A stretch of DNA of 64,000 bases, taken from a virus. The DNA lies in the IMG/VR virus record IMGVR_UViG_3300020468_000003, positions 1 through 64,000 of that record; one strand, 5' to 3'. Below, piece after piece: positions 26,001 through 37,700 of this stretch (its first letter is position 1; each line of letters starts with the position of its first letter). The translations under genes were made by a program, and so were the position numbers. The notes under the pieces were generated by a model. It was given only the letters and a program-made list of their open reading frames with translations, was not told where the DNA came from and did not search any database.

Positions 26001-29000
26001 TCTGACCCAACAAATCCTTCTACAGTCTCTCCAACAGCGAATGTGCCAGACACCATTGAAACTTCAATAAGTTTAGGTACAACATCTATACCTGATATTC
26101 CATCCATGAATGGATAGAACCTTGAAACAGGTCTTAAACCACCAGCTTGGAACTGGACGTTTCTTGAACGCATGAAAGTATCTGGTTCTGCACTGATAAA
26201 GACTTCTTCAAGGAATGTTCTTGCAACATTTCCTGTTCTGTTTACAGTTCCACCAGGTACAACTACAGTTCTTGTCCAATTATCTGTTGCAGGAGTCATA
26301 ACAACTCTTCCAACAAATTCAACCATATTAAATGGGTTAACATTTTCTGATCTAGATGCTAATGGTTGCTCTAACCAATTTGCTTCATCATATCTTAGTG
26401 TAATTAAATCTCCAGTCTTCTGTACATTAGTATCAAGTAGAGTTAAATTTTCGCTAAGATCAGCACTTGCTGTATTGACATTAGATGCAAATGCAGGTTC
26501 CAATTCTAATGAATAAACATCAATCGGTGTAAGTAATTCTTTGTTTCTTCCATCTACAGATGCTTTTGCATCAAAGTTTCTGATTTGCATTCTGCGGTTA
26601 TCCGCAAAATCATCAACAAAGAATCCAGACTTAAATCTGTTTAATCCTTGAGCATCCTGAACTTGTAAAGTAGATGTATTTAATTCTAGTAAACTTAATG
26701 AAGTTACAGTTTCTAGTGTATCGATTCTATCTTCTAATACACCAATATCCTTCATAGTGAATCTCTTGTTATCAACAACACTTACTTCAGCATCATCAGG
26801 ATGGAAAAGATATGGTGGGAACTTAATAACTGCCAATGTCATCGAATCATTAATACTTGATGGTTCTTTTGGATTTTCAGCAGATGTTCCTTTAACAACA
26901 GAGATATTACCTTCAACATCCAATATAATTTTATCAATTCTTCCTAAGTAATACTCAACACCTAATACTGAACTTTCATTCGGTGCAGAAACTAATGTTG
27001 TGTTTACACTAGATGTTCCAAATGTACGACTTGCAAAATCGAAAGGAGATGCACTAGGAGTTGCAGTACTAAAATCAGCAACTCTTGGTCTAAAGTCGAG
27101 AATATCTGATATCCTAGTTCCATCTTCTAATGATGGTATTTCTTTACTATATCTTTCTTTATCGTAAGAATTAACAGTATAGAAGTCTCCATTATCGTTT
27201 GCAGGAACTACGTACCTATCACAAATTACTAATAGTTTTTTGGAAGGTGAAAGTGCTTGATTATTTCTTACAAGTTTTGAATAATCATAATATTGTTCTT
27301 TTTGTCCACTATCAAGTGAAAATCTATCAGTAATATCAAGATAACTACCTTGAGTCTTAGATTGAACTGAAGTTATAACCTGAGATTCTTCAAAAGTAAC
27401 AGTTTCTCCAACTTGGAAGTTATTAGCATTCAAAGGAACATATCCAATCTCAGTAGCAGAAGGTCTAGTTACTACTTGTGCTACAGCATTACTCTTCTTA
27501 CCAGTTATTTTTTCTCCAACAATAGCATTTACATTTAAACCTAAACCACTAACAAATTGAAGTGTATTTAAAGTTGGAGTTTGTTTATTTAAAGACTCAT
27601 ATACCTTATGTACTTTAACTACATCAGGTGTGTTTAAAGATATTTCTCTATCTTCTACTCTTAAACCATAATAGAAAGTAGTTGATAATCCAGTTACTGC
27701 TGTACTAATTCCAGTAGTAGACTTGTCTATAACAACTTGATGACTTCTATCATAAGTTTTTTGCTTACTCTTTATTCCCTGTCTCTTGATTGTATTAGTT
27801 ATAGTTACATTACTTTGACTTACTTTTAGACCAGAGAAATTAATTGTAGTTCCGTTTGAACCAAAAGTGATTTGTGATGAATTTAGTGGTTCAAATGTAC
27901 CATCAGTATATGCAACACTATAAGATTTATTCTCAAATGGTTCAAAGAAAGCACTTGTGAAACCTATATTGGCAGTATTCAAACTTAATGCACCAGTGCC
28001 ACTTGTAGCTTTGCCTGTTTCTTGATGTATAATTGTAAGAGTAGAATCGCTTAAATCTACAGATGCAACATTTGGAGAGGATAATTTAGAATATAAGAAA
28101 GCATCTTTATCGTTTCTAATTCTTGGTTCTCCTATCGCAAAGGTAGTTGTAACGGTATCAATACCAACAACACCACCATCACAAACTCCAGTTACTGTAG
28201 ATACTCCACTTAAAGTTAAGAATTGAAGATCAGTTGATACTGCTGATACTCTAGCAAATGTTTCTGTTGTAAATCCATCTCTCTGATAACGAATTATACT
28301 ATTAGTTGCTATTCCACTAAATGTATTTCCTGCACAAGAAGCAATTCCTGTTGGTGAAATACTAATTTTATCTGTAATTTTAAAGTTTCTCGGAGCAATA
28401 CTCTCAAGAACTGTATCTGCTGAGAAATCGGTAGTTATGCCACCTACAGTAGAGAAAGTTTGATATATTGATTTAACATCTTTTACATTTTTTGCATCAA
28501 CAGCAGTAATTGAACGAACATATTCAGAACCTCCATTAAGAGAAATTTGTTCTCCAACAATAAATTGTCCAGAAGTTTGAGTTAATGATAACGATAAACT
28601 AGATGCACCAGGAGAAGTAACAACAAAACCTGTAGCACCACTACTTAAACCCTTTATGTAAGTTGAAGCAGGACAATAACCAGATGAAACTGCAGCACTT
28701 AAAGTTAAAGTTGTATATGTTTGAACATCGAATAAGTAGAGATCAAATTGAGAACTATTATTAGTATATGAAACATCTGATAATGAGAAATTATAAACTC
28801 TTGCTTGTCCTATAGTTACTCCGTCTGCACCTGTTCCACCTTCTTTTCTACGACTCTGTAAGGTTACTACATTATTTGTATTATTGATTCCTACAAATGG
28901 AACTCCTTGAACATTATCAACTTTTACCAAGTTGCCCATTTTGAATGGTACAGATGCTCCTTGAAGTGTAGTTGTGTCTCTAGGTTTGTCTAAATCTAAA

Positions 29001-30115
29001 ATTGTTGTTCCAGCAAAATCAACATCATAACCTTTAACGTACGCTGTTCCTGAAGAAACTCTAGCACATGCTAAATCTTCGCTAGGATCATTAAGTTGTT
29101 CTGTTTTTTGCTCTTCAGTGAATATTCCGTTATTTGATATCTTATCATTTAAACACTCTTCAATATCAATTGTAAAATCATTTACAGTATAATCTCCAGA
29201 TTCATCAAATGTTCTTTTAGCAAAGTAATCTCTAATTACAGAATATGTTGATTTATCTTGTAATTTCTTTATTTCTCCATTAACTATTCTTATTAACTCT
29301 ACAAAATTCTTATCATCAAAATCAGTTATTGCTTTTTTACCTAATTTTGCAGTTAACTTTAATCTATCTGCACCTGGTGCTGCATAATTTGAAAATCCTC
29401 TTGCATTATCGTATAGACTAGATTCATCTCCTGCAGAGACTAATTCTTCATTTACAACTAATCCAACTCTATATGATGAATCATTTTTGTATGGATCAAG
29501 TACAATAGTGTCTGTTTGAACACTTGCAAATACACCACGAATGAAATATATTCCATTAGAAACATGTACTGCTGATGAAGTTGATGTAGCATTTAAATCA
29601 AGAACTGAAGCAAAACTATCTCCTACATTTATTGTAGTATTTCCGTAGGTTACTGCATCTTCAGCAATTAAAGTTTCTCCATCTGAAAAAGGTCTAAATT
29701 GGAAATCTCTATTAGAATTTAAATATTTTACATAAATTGTTGGATATTCTATTCCATCAGTTGGAGGAAATACAACTTTTTGAATAGTTCCCGTTACACC
29801 AGAAGTTCCACCAGATACCTTTTTACCTATAAAATTATTTAAATATATGTTCAAATCTAATCCAAAATGTGTTGGATTTATTTTTACTGCCTCAAAAAAC
29901 CTATCGTATGTAACTCCACCAGGAATTACCATAGATCCTTCTTTGAAAATATGACTACCAAATGATTCAATCTGACTTTGCAGTATTGATTGTAAAGTCG
30001 TTAATTCTCTTGCTTGGATTGGATATCCAGGCTTAAAGAGAACTCGATAAAAATTATTATCCTTATCGAAGTCATCATAGTATGGATTTATATTTAAATT
30101 GGTCTTTTGTGGCAT
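23021..30115 (-). CDS. Very large DUF4815-type virion structural protein
   Basis: A 2364-aa protein. Residues 1-~200 carry the DUF4815 signature of cyanophage virion proteins: YRVLFKPGYPIQARELTTLQ followed by FGSHIFKEGSMVIPGG. The middle is beta-rich with Gly/Ser/Thr repeats. Near residue 1540 there is an Arg run (RQRRRRRRRGGK) directly before DPLAQSF and a conserved strand-rich domain (VDLYFSSKDANEKLFVEVRE). The C-terminus ends with a compact domain (QYQIKVV-type GYQIKVVMNGTNEARSP). It lies between gp8 and short fibre-associated genes, so it is probably a baseplate or long-fibre component. Some annotations equate this protein with gp10, which I cannot confirm. Confidence 0.85.
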   Translation of the reverse strand: MPQKTNLNINPYYDDFDKDNNFYRVLFKPGYPIQARELTTLQSILQSQIESFGSHIFKEGSMVIPGGVTYDRFFEAVKINPTHFGLDLNIYLNNFIGKKVSGGTSGVTGTIQKVVFPPTDGIEYPTIYVKYLNSNRDFQFRPFSDGETLIAEDAVTYGNTTINVGDSFASVLDLNATSTSSAVHVSNGIYFIRGVFASVQTDTIVLDPYKNDSSYRVGLVVNEELVSAGDESSLYDNARGFSNYAAPGADRLKLTAKLGKKAITDFDDKNFVELIRIVNGEIKKLQDKSTYSVIRDYFAKRTFDESGDYTVNDFTIDIEECLNDKISNNGIFTEEQKTEQLNDPSEDLACARVSSGTAYVKGYDVDFAGTTILDLDKPRDTTTLQGASVPFKMGNLVKVDNVQGVPFVGINNTNNVVTLQSRRKEGGTGADGVTIGQARVYNFSLSDVSYTNNSSQFDLYLFDVQTYTTLTLSAAVSSGYCPASTYIKGLSSGATGFVVTSPGASSLSLSLTQTSGQFIVGEQISLNGGSEYVRSITAVDAKNVKDVKSIYQTFSTVGGITTDFSADTVLESIAPRNFKITDKISISPTGIASCAGNTFSGIATNSIIRYQRDGFTTETFARVSAVSTDLQFLTLSGVSTVTGVCDGGVVGIDTVTTTFAIGEPRIRNDKDAFLYSKLSSPNVASVDLSDSTLTIIHQETGKATSGTGALSLNTANIGFTSAFFEPFENKSYSVAYTDGTFEPLNSSQITFGSNGTTINFSGLKVSQSNVTITNTIKRQGIKSKQKTYDRSHQVVIDKSTTGISTAVTGLSTTFYYGLRVEDREISLNTPDVVKVHKVYESLNKQTPTLNTLQFVSGLGLNVNAIVGEKITGKKSNAVAQVVTRPSATEIGYVPLNANNFQVGETVTFEESQVITSVQSKTQGSYLDITDRFSLDSGQKEQYYDYSKLVRNNQALSPSKKLLVICDRYVVPANDNGDFYTVNSYDKERYSKEIPSLEDGTRISDILDFRPRVADFSTATPSASPFDFASRTFGTSSVNTTLVSAPNESSVLGVEYYLGRIDKIILDVEGNISVVKGTSAENPKEPSSINDSMTLAVIKFPPYLFHPDDAEVSVVDNKRFTMKDIGVLEDRIDTLETVTSLSLLELNTSTLQVQDAQGLNRFKSGFFVDDFADNRRMQIRNFDAKASVDGRNKELLTPIDVYSLELEPAFASNVNTASADLSENLTLLDTNVQKTGDLITLRYDEANWLEQPLASRSENVNPFNMVEFVGRVVMTPATDNWTRTVVVPGGTVNRTGNVARTFLEEVFISAEPDTFMRSRNVQFQAGGLRPVSRFYPFMDGISGIDVVPKLIEVSMVSGTFAVGETVEGFVGSEKLITFRTARPDHKDGTYNAPDVTYNANPYNTSEILSTQYSASGSTVNVDTRSLCSNAQGTYFGYITSGMTLVGANSGATANVTDVRLVTDTFGDLIGTFFIRDPNTNPPPTVRIKSGDRTFRVTTSQSDAEQLPGSLLISHGEGRYSASGIVETFREDTVVQTVRQRRRRRRRGGKDPLAQSFTVDETGAFLTSVDLYFSSKDANEKLFVEVREVELGTPTDRLVHEYARAVLYPSDITVSTDASVATNVKFPSPVYLQQNREYALVLLAPTTNNYEVWIAQMGERTINGQNLPDAEAVMVTRQYIGGSLFKSQNGTIWTASQFEDMKFKLYKANFIPNAGTAFFYNPPLESVNENVPRLQPDAVKIYPRKIDVGITSTTLSIVTNQLVPGARVKQSASLANGYIENVGGGVSFTGITTANVGTGYSAGTYTDVGLYSIVGRGRNLRAQTVVFNADGTLNGIVLNTLGIQTGNGFSTGDVVGITTADVGNKGSGVRMTIRDTMDVDTLYLTNVQGDNFTVGGNLQIYVNDTPGVSLASTQVTSSTAVGGLYAGNVIEINHYNHGMSADNNVVDITGVAPDTVPTTLSVDLDISDTQISLADTTGYSTFEGITTASGYLKVNNEIIFYNSIGSGQLGIATRGVDGTAIQKHFTNDTVYKYEVGDVSLIRINTEHNMSSGLSNYRDIDKYHVEFNRGSRSSGESTLNFKDESTVGGKNIRASRNIQFNRVQPQFDVITPGRSSSVTGTIRTVSGTSAGGVEPSFIDQGFEAVQINDVNDLSTTRIVCSQVNETTRLTALPKNRSLTVGVSMSRDPEDPNLSPAIDTQTAFVMFGRNRLNKPITDYVNDSRSNQLSGDPHAAVYISNRVNLEQPATSLKVFVASYRDASADFRVLYRLFKSDSSEVEQTYVLFPGYENMNDTDQDGFGDTVIDISKNSGRADSNVTPSNLNEFNEYQFSIDNLEQFTGYQIKVVMNGTNEARSPRFKDLRAIALA

Positions 30116-30119
30116 CTTC

Positions 30120-31700
30120 TTAGAACTCTAGAATAATCTTAATGTCTTCTTTTTGCCTTGCATCTCTAGTAACTATTGGTCTGTTGTCCAAATAGATTAC
30201 ATCACCCGACGTTTTATTTATCTCAGGTTCGGCAAGTCCCTTTGTAAATTGAATCCCAAGGTTGATATTTTTGTTACCAGATGGGTTTGTAGTGATTCCA
30301 GTATATCCATTATCTATTTTTCCAGAAAATCCGTCGCTAGTAAAAACCTTTCCAGATGCATCTGAATCAAAAGAGAATCTCCTACCTTCACTACTTACAC
30401 CAACATAATCTTGTTGATTAAATGTTGATGGATGGTAATTTTGAGATCTGTCTTGGAAAAACTTAATAACTTTAGTAGTTTCATCGTATGATGCAACATA
30501 TCCTTCAGCAGTAACATTGCTGCCATCTACTGTGACACTTTGAGTTATCTTTTTACCCACAGTTAAGAAATTTTCTCCACTAATGGTACCATCGTCTAAT
30601 AATTTAATGGCATTTGTACCAGAAAACTGATTATCATTAAAAACATTAGTAGAACTTCCCCTTAAAGGATTTTTAACTACTGAAATTTGTGCAAATTTAG
30701 TATCTGTTGGGAAATCTTTATCAGAGTCATCAAATCTTGCATATAATAATACTCTGTCAGTACCTAATTCTTTATAAAGATCATGTCCATGTCCCTTAGA
30801 TGGTGGGATAATTGGAATTAATTTAGCAGGGTTAGGTATACTACCAGTTGGTTGTAGTGTTCCTAAATCAACCATCGCATAAGTATAACCTTTTCCTCCA
30901 GAAGAAATAACCACATCTGTTATTCTACCGAGACTATCAACAGTTACAACTGCTTTAGCACCTGAACCATCTCCAACAATAGGAACTTCTCCACCCGCAT
31001 AACCAGCACCAGGATCTTCAATGAAGACATGTTTTATTTGGTTTTCGTTTAAATCGGAATCTCCATTATCCCTAACTGCTTGAATTTGGGAGTCAGTAGA
31101 CGTTGACCAATCATTTGGAACAGAAATATATTCTGTAGAATCAAATTTGATTATATCGCTTGGTGGTACTGTAAATAAGTATTTCCAAGTATACCCATCT
31201 CCACTCTCTCCTGCTTTAGATGGTTCTAAATCAGTGAAAAATGGTTCATCTTCTGAACCTTTACCAGTTGAATTGATACCAGAGGAACCATTGTTAATAC
31301 AAATATAGACTCTGAAATCGCTATTCATCACATAATATTTTGCATCATAAAGTCTTGTTGAGGAAGTTTCTGGAGATTTATTATCAGCACTATAATCGTG
31401 CCTGAATATTTCATACGTGGTTCCACGTTTCCAGTCAACCTTTCTTATTAATCTTCTAATATTAGAAGTACCTAGTTTTTTACCAAAAAGAATAGTATCT
31501 TGTGCGTGATTAACATAATTAAAATTATCTGTAGGATCAGGTGTTGCACTATCCCAGTTTGTTGCTCTACCAAAACCAACTGCATCAGCTGGATTTGCTA
31601 AACCCACGGTAATATAATATGAGTTACTGGTATTACCTACCGACTCAATAAAATTGTTCGCATTTAATATTCTAAATTGGTCAGTAATTATTGCCGACAT
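30120..31700 (-). CDS. 8: Baseplate wedge protein gp8
   Basis: A 526-aa protein of the gp8 family (T4 334 aa). The N-terminal two thirds match: ITDQFRILNANNFIES, then YYITVGLANPADAV, RRLIRKVDWKRGT, and the characteristic GDGYTWKYLFTVPPSDIIKF, which parallels GDGYVWEYLFEIPP in T4 gp8. The C-terminal part adds GAGYAGGEV and SSGGKGYTYA beta units like those of the gp14 extension. gp8 dimers sit in the baseplate wedge. It is transcribed from a late-type promoter 20 nt upstream. Confidence 0.9.
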   Translation of the reverse strand: MSAIITDQFRILNANNFIESVGNTSNSYYITVGLANPADAVGFGRATNWDSATPDPTDNFNYVNHAQDTILFGKKLGTSNIRRLIRKVDWKRGTTYEIFRHDYSADNKSPETSSTRLYDAKYYVMNSDFRVYICINNGSSGINSTGKGSEDEPFFTDLEPSKAGESGDGYTWKYLFTVPPSDIIKFDSTEYISVPNDWSTSTDSQIQAVRDNGDSDLNENQIKHVFIEDPGAGYAGGEVPIVGDGSGAKAVVTVDSLGRITDVVISSGGKGYTYAMVDLGTLQPTGSIPNPAKLIPIIPPSKGHGHDLYKELGTDRVLLYARFDDSDKDFPTDTKFAQISVVKNPLRGSSTNVFNDNQFSGTNAIKLLDDGTISGENFLTVGKKITQSVTVDGSNVTAEGYVASYDETTKVIKFFQDRSQNYHPSTFNQQDYVGVSSEGRRFSFDSDASGKVFTSDGFSGKIDNGYTGITTNPSGNKNINLGIQFTKGLAEPEINKTSGDVIYLDNRPIVTRDARQKEDIKIILEF

Positions 31701-31719
31701 TGTTTGACAGTTTTCTTTC

Positions 31720-31727
31720 TATTTATT
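31720..31727 (-). promoter_or_regulatory. T4-type late promoter upstream of gp8
   Basis: The minus strand reads AATAAATA in the 30-nt gap between the giant baseplate gene and gp8, 20 nt before the gp8 ATG. Confidence 0.6.
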
Positions 31728-31730
31728 ACT

Positions 31731-34700
31731 TTAATCTGGGAGAGTTTTTCTGATCGCTCCATTATCCCTCAAACCATAACCTCTTCTTTGTATTAGAGGG
31801 TATGTTGAAAGACCTGCAGTAACCGTTCTACCAGAGATTCCTATTGCAATTGGTTCAGAATTTCTTACCAAATTGGTAAGTCTTCCCCAAGAATAGTATC
31901 CGTTAGGATTATATATCGAAGTTCCAAGTGTCTGTATACCAGTTGTTATAGTATCAGACTTAATATTACACACAATTTCATTAGCAACAGGGATTTGATG
32001 AACTCTAAAAATGTTATCAACAAATTCAGTTCCCACTCCGATAATATCATTATCATGAGTGTAAATTGAGGTAACACCACTTCCAACTGTACTATCAGTA
32101 ACAACGATATGATAACCGACTTGTAAATCAGTAGTATTGTTAGTAAAGAACTTGATTGCTAAATCAGTTCCAATACCAGCAACTGTTGAAATACCAGTTA
32201 TGATACCTGTATTACCTTGAACAGATTGAATGTTTGTTACTACCTCATTTATTAATCTTGGTTGAGGTATGATAATTTGTGGGGGTACAGGTGTATTAAG
32301 TGAATTAGTATATCCAAGACCTACATTAGTAACACTTATTGATGCGACTGCTCCATTTGTGATAGTCGCAGTTCCTGTTGCTGTTGTACCAATACCAACT
32401 CCAATGAATTTAGGAGAAGAGAATTTAACATCAACAGTTGCTGTTGTATAACCAAAACCTGTATTGGTTATAGTTGTCGCAGTAACCTTTCCACTTGAAT
32501 CCACTGTTGCGGTTGCAGCAGCAGAAACAGTATTAATCTCATCCAATACAACAGCATCAACATATGCGGTTACTACACTAGACTCATTTTCTTCATAATT
32601 AAAGAATTGTCCATTATCAAGAAGTATATCAGTATCTCCAACATTAACATCTCTGATAATTCTTGAAGTTGGGAATACCATTCCCTCAATAGAATCTCTT
32701 GCTTTAGAAATTTTCTCTCCATTTATAAAGATATCTCTTTTTTGTTTAGTCCAATTAACACTTCTATCATTAAATTCATCAATACCTGCATCAGCATAAG
32801 CATTAGTTTCTATTCTATCTGATGATGCTATATCATAAACTATTCTACCTTCTGATTGATTTACAGAAGTTTGAATACCAGATGCTTTTCTAACTGATAG
32901 AGTATCTCCAACTTTAACACTTTCAGCAATATCTGTTTCTACACTATCAATTGATCTTGTTCCATTATAGAAGAATATAGAAACTTTATCTTCTTTCTTC
33001 GGTGCTTCAAGGAATTGTATTGAAGATCCACCATCAAAGAGATATGCTTTTGTTGGTTCTTGTAGAACCCCATTAATAAACACTACTAATGTAGCATCAA
33101 TATCAATTAATTTTGAATCATTATCATTAGTGTCTATTTGGAAACTAACTAATTCAGCATTGTAGAAGAGTGGGAATACTGTTCTAACATCATCTTGAAG
33201 ATTATCAATAGGATCAATGAAATCTAACTGTCCAAATTGCCAAGAAGCAAATCTATCAGAGAATACCTCTACAACTTCTAATTCAAATGGTTTTAATGGT
33301 TTCTTCAATCCTTTTGCTGTTACCAATCCAACAGGTGCAAACACATCTCCAAGTTGGAATGCATATCCCGCACCTTTGATTGAGAAATCAGAAACTTCAA
33401 AGAACTTAGCAGGAGCAAATGATTTCTTAGATGTTACTGTACCAAAACCAATAGAACTAGTAACAATACCAATGAATGAATTTATAGATGATCTTACATT
33501 TGCACAACCATTAGCATCTGTATTGTATCCAACAGCAGGATCTGCTGTAATTGTTAGATCAAAGACTTGATCTCTTGTTGTATAATCAGACTTAGCAATT
33601 GCTACGTTGTTAATAACTTTATTTGCTAGATCTCTTGCAGCATGGAATACGTAAATTGATTCCTGCTCTTCTCCTGCAACGTGTGCTCCAGTAATATAAA
33701 GATTAGCAGCATCCCATATTTCATCATTACCACCAAATCTTAAGTTAAATGCAACTGCTTCAAGAACATCAACAACATCATCCTTACAATTTTGACTTCC
33801 ACCAGGAACACTAAATGATGGATATACATCTAACATCTCTCCAACAGAAATATCAGCAATAATTAATTTATTCGCTTCTATTAAATCAGCAGCATCTGCA
33901 AATCTATTTGCAAATATTGGACTAGAATTAGCACCTAATTTGAGATTAATTAATTCGTTTATTCCAGTTACAGTTGTTGCTCCAATACCTCTTCTACTTA
34001 CACCTGTAATATCTAAGTCAGTATATGTTGGTTCATCAACTAATACATCTGGGTTTGTGTATCCGCTACCACCATCTACGATAGTAAATTCAACTTGTCC
34101 ACCTGTTCCATTTACTGATGTTCCTGCGTTAACTGTAATTGTTTCAGTTGTTGTTGCACCTATACCCAGAACTGCTCTGTGTATTGGGTCTGTTGCTCTT
34201 GGATATGAATGATCAGTTGCAAAATTGTCTTGAGCACATCTGAATGTCAAACTTCTTGTATGAATTCCAATTGAACCATTCGGACCATCAGTTCTAATAT
34301 TACCAGGTTGTGAACCTACAAATGTATGTGTAGATGTGTCTGATGATGTACCTACAACCACAGTAAATGTATCTGCATCAACTTTAGTGATTGCTAACCA
34401 TCTACCACTAGCAGGATCATCTTCTCTTGGGTAATAATGTTCAGATATATTATTATCTTTTGCACATGTAAATGTAAATGAGTTATCTGCAAGTTGAACT
34501 CTTTCTCCAGTTACCATACCATGAGCAGTGCTTGTATTTACTGTTAATACTCCTGTAGAGGGGTTATAAGACGCACTACTGGTTGTTAATATACCAGCAG
34601 CTGTAAATCCATGTCCTGCACCAAGATTCAATACAAGATCACCTGTAGACGGTTCGTAAGATGCTGTGGATATCGATACACTAGAATTTACACTTGCACC

Positions 34701-37700
34701 AACATTAATAGTAAATGCAGTTGATGAAGTTACAGTAACTGCAGTTGTTACTCCTGCAATTGGGTCATGAGGACGAGGATAAGCATGAACAGTAGCAAAA
34801 TGATCTCTTGCACATTTAAAGTTAATACTTCCTTCATCAAGAGTAATAGTATCGCTAGTGCTCATTCCATGTGCAGAACTAAATGATAATGTTAATACCC
34901 CAGATATTGCATCATAAGACGCACCGTTAGGTGTTTTCTGATTACCTACCTCTGAACCACTTTGAACGTTTACAGCACCTGTGGACGCAGAATCAAACGT
35001 ATGTAAGTAATTTCCACCATAATAAATGTTATTTGCTGTACTATACCAGAACTTATGTTTGTTAGTCTTAACTTCTGCTGTTATGTTTGCAGTATTCCCT
35101 ACATGTCCAGGTTCATATACACTAACACCAATTGCTACTCTTCCATTATAACCAGATCCAAATGCTCTAGCAGTTGAATTATAGTATGGATAGACAGTTC
35201 CAAATCCAACATAAGTTTGATCAAATGTGCTAATTCCAATTTTTACTTTAATATTTGTGGAATCAACAATTTCAGTTATTCGGAATATATTACCTAAAGT
35301 TGAATTACCATATGTTGTAATTCCTAATGCACTAGTAAATCTCGCACCCTCAAGATAAACATCTTGGTTTTGTGCATTTAAATTATGAGCAGTTCCTGTA
35401 GTTAGATCTAATATTCCAGTATTAAAATCATAAGAAGCAGTGCTTATTGATTTGCCAGGTGTAGTAAAGGTTGGAATACCAATTATTCCTGATATTGAAC
35501 CACCTGCACCGATAACAGGTAGAACATCAGCACCTAATAGAGGAGCAAATCCTAAACCAGTTGTAGATCCAAGAGATATTATTAATCCACCTTTAGGGAA
35601 AGCATTTTGATTAGGATCTTGCAGTGAAACTACAGGAGTTCCATCAGTAGATGTTATACCTGTAAATGTAATTTGAGAATCTGAACCAGATTGTTTGTAG
35701 AAGAAATTATTTCCTGCATTATTATCTGTTGTTGGAGTTTGGAATATTCCATTTATTAATACTAACCCACTTCCAGTCTCTATACCAGTTGTACTAACTC
35801 CTGATTGTCTAACTGTAAATGTTTGAGCAATACCTGTAAATTCATTAGAAACATCATCATATATTAAATTATTTGTATAATCCTTTCTCAAGAATACTCT
35901 TCCATTAAATTCAGAGAATCCTTTAGGGAGATTACTTTCATTAATAGTTACTAAACCACTTCCTTTTGGTGGATCAGTAAAGAATATATTTTGTCCAGCA
36001 AAGTTATATGAACCTCTATAAATTCTTGCTGCGGTTCCATCAGTGTGTAGTGTTGCTGCAGTACCAACATAACCTCTTATAACTTCAACTAGTTTTACAT
36101 CGCCATCACTTATTGGTCCTACTGATGTTGTTCCTAGACCAACACCACCAACTTTCATAAATTCGTTATCAATTTTTAATATATCTCCATTACCTATGGA
36201 AGTAATACCAGTCATTGAGAACACTGTTGATGCTGTTCCTATTTGTCCACCATTTGCTTCTAAATCATAAACTATTGGTGTATATGAAAGTGGAGATTGA
36301 ATTACATCATCAATAGAAATTATTGCTTTCTCTAACTTCTTAACCATTTCAAAGGAATGTTTATTACCACTTCCTTCATCTGTAAATGTTACTGCAATTC
36401 CTGCAGCTGCATATTCAGGTCTTGTAGCAATTTTAAACTTTTCGTTATTAGTTCTAATTGCATAAACTTGATATGGAAGTTTGTTAGTTACAATACCAAT
36501 AGAATCAGCAGTTACTCCAATACCAATAGAGGTTGATGTAAGTCCTGCTACTGATGATCCTGCTCTGTAAATTAATTCTTCTCCAGTTTCAAAGAAATGG
36601 TTTGTTATTGAAAATTCACCAGTTACCTTGTTTAAAACTGTAGTCTCTGATGGATTCCAGAATTTTTGGAATATAGGTGTATCCTGATAATCCATTCTGA
36701 AGGATGTTTTATTAATTCTTGAACTATTAGTTGCATCAAATAAACCAATACCAAACTCTTGTGTTTTGATAGAACCATAATTAATATTTTGATATAGATT
36801 TTCTATTTCTACTTCTTGATATAATACTTCATTAAATGATTTAATAGTAACAATTCCAGTTACAGAGGAATCAGGGTAGAATTTAACTGCAACATTTGAA
36901 CCATCAATAGCAGCACCAAATGTTCCTATTCCAGTTGTACTTCCGATTGATAAGAAAGGATATTGAGTAGAATAAGTATCTGTACTATCAGGACTTAATG
37001 TTAATATTTGATGTAATGCATAGGTTGCACCATAACTTACACTAACTAAAGATTTAATAGAGTTAGTTAATGTTGCATCTGCACTAAAGATTGTAGTTTC
37101 TCCAGTACCAACTGTAGAATTACCTGAGAAATATGCACTTCTTTCGTTACCATCTGCTTGAGAAGTTCCTATCTTAAATCTTAGAGCACCATCAGCATTA
37201 GATGTAGAACCAAATCCAACAGCATTCGCTCTAACAGTTACTGGAACAGTAAGTGGGTTTGTATATGATAATGTTAATTTTCCATTTGCTACAGATGCAA
37301 CAAAGTTTGAGAAATCATTCCCATTAAAACCTTGAGCTGAATCTGAATCAACATAGTAATCACTTACATAAGTGTCAGTTCCGTCATGATGAACATATAA
37401 TTCAGTATAGTTCTGAGTATACAAATCATTTGCATTTAAATGTAAATGAACGTGCATAGCATCAAAGTTATCAGAATCATATTCAAGTATAGTATTAGTA
37501 GAACCAACTCCTACAATAGCATTTGTAGACTGGTTCTTTATTAAACCAATAGATGTGGATGCTAGTCCAACTACGTTGCCATTAAATGTATCTTTAATAA
37601 ATTTAACATCATAATCAATATTGAATACATCATTAGGTGTAAATCTTAGAGATAAAGTGTCAAACTCATCAACATTACCTTCTAATGTGGCAAATTCAAG

